This document shows, one piece after another, positions 5,403-5,962 of a stretch of 5,962 nucleotides of DNA. The DNA is from Candidatus Kuenenia stuttgartensis. GTDB lineage: Bacteria > Planctomycetota > Planctomycetia > Isosphaerales > Isosphaeraceae. The stretch spans positions 1 through 5,962 of the forward strand of contig CAMCFM010000304.1 in the NCBI GenBank assembly GCA_945874095.1, given 5' to 3'. The notes beneath the pieces were generated by a model that worked only from the letters and a program-made list of their open reading frames with translations, did no database searches and was not told where the DNA came from. A program made the position numbers and the translations under genes. Position 1 is the first letter of the stretch. Each line of letters opens with the position of its first letter.

Positions 5403-5962
5403 GTGCGGAATCCATTGTTGATTCCTGATTTGCGCGAAATCATCAGGGACGGCCAAGCGGCTGACCTGGTCGATTTTTTCGCGGATTACAATGCGCCGCG
5501 GATTGCCGAAATGCTTGAGGATTTTGAGCCAGGCGAACAGGTTGAAATTCTTGCCCTGCTGGAGCATCGTCAGCGTGGAGAGGTGTTCAGCTATCTTGAT
5601 CTCGATACGCAAGTTCATTTGGCTGAAACACTTCCAACCGATGTGATCGCCAGCGTGCTTCAATGGATGCCTCACGATGACCGCGCCAAGCTGGCCTATC
5701 AGCTTGAGGAAGAGCAAGTGGATCAGATCCTTCGCCAGTTGGCTCAGGCTGAGCGTGAGGATATTCGGCGATTGCTGGCTTATGAGCCAGGCACAGCAGG
5801 TGCGGTGATGACCACCGATTATGCAGCACTGCCGCCTCAGATCAGTGTGCGAGAGGCCATTGCAAGACTGCGTCAAGAGGCCCCCGATCGCGAAACGATT
5901 GACTATGCCTATGTGATCGACGCGCACCGTAAGCCTTTAGGGCTTGTCTCTTTAAAGCAACT
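5403..5962 (+). CDS. mgtE: Magnesium transporter MgtE, N-terminal part (cut by window edge)
   Basis: The frame starts at GTG 5403 and is open to the window edge, giving 186 complete codons of a family usually about 450 residues long. It matches MgtE, a dimeric inner-membrane magnesium channel whose cytoplasmic domains sense magnesium and gate the pore. The start reads (V/M)RNPLLIPDLREII. Residues about 30-125 are the helical-repeat MgtE N-domain, including AEMLEDFEPGEQVEIL (35-50) and VLQWMPHDDRAKL (85-97), rich in acidic residues. The link YEPGTAGAVMTTDYAAL (127-143) opens the first CBS domain, continuing through VREAIARLRQEAPDRETIDY (149-168) and YVIDAHRKPLGLVSLKQ (170-186). The second CBS domain and the membrane part lie beyond the edge. 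The preceding gene is serS, 88 bases away; co-transcription is possible. Identity is secure although the pore domain is not seen. Confidence 0.93.
   Translation, partial: MRNPLLIPDLREIIRDGQAADLVDFFADYNAPRIAEMLEDFEPGEQVEILALLEHRQRGEVFSYLDLDTQVHLAETLPTDVIASVLQWMPHDDRAKLAYQLEEEQVDQILRQLAQAEREDIRRLLAYEPGTAGAVMTTDYAALPPQISVREAIARLRQEAPDRETIDYAYVIDAHRKPLGLVSLKQ

Noticed and set aside
5397..5927. Minus-strand open frame of 176 codons opposite mgtE
   Set aside because: The plus strand clearly encodes the MgtE N-domain and CBS start; the antisense frame is a by-product.

Overview
The window carries five protein-coding genes, all on the plus strand, and looks like a bacterial chromosome of moderate GC content. 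A PEP-CTERM exported protein, a UPF0210/DUF711 protein, a plant/mitochondria-like variant of the seryl-tRNA synthetase signature motifs and GTG starts fit a Planctomycetota-type genome. That assignment is an inference: no rRNA or other decisive marker is present.

Layout. Bases 32-1216 encode a secreted, low-complexity protein with an N-terminal signal peptide and a C-terminal PEP-CTERM sorting tail. It is followed by a strong intrinsic terminator (1331-1385). Immediately after the terminator is a compact 171-base structure (1395-1565) bounded by 33-base imperfect inverted repeats (29/33 matching, 17 contiguous) and containing further palindromes. It codes for nothing convincing and resembles a miniature inverted-repeat (MITE-like) element. 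Bases 1672-3108 encode a full-length UPF0210 (DUF711, 'PFL family') protein, followed after 3 bases by a HAD-superfamily phosphatase/phosphomutase-like gene (3112-3852); the two are probably co-transcribed. After a 166-base gap with a small hairpin comes serS (4019-5314), seryl-tRNA synthetase. An 88-base gap with another hairpin leads to the 5' part of mgtE (GTG start at 5403), a magnesium transporter that runs off the right edge.

How the genes relate. The PEP-CTERM gene is a separate transcription unit closed by its own terminator. The UPF0210-HAD pair is the most operon-like unit and has no established joint function. serS and mgtE are housekeeping genes in the same direction and may be read together, since no classical U-tract terminator separates them. 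I do not see a defence system, CRISPR array, tRNA, rRNA or transposase gene. The least explained parts are the inverted-repeat element at 1395-1565 and the UPF0210-HAD pairing.
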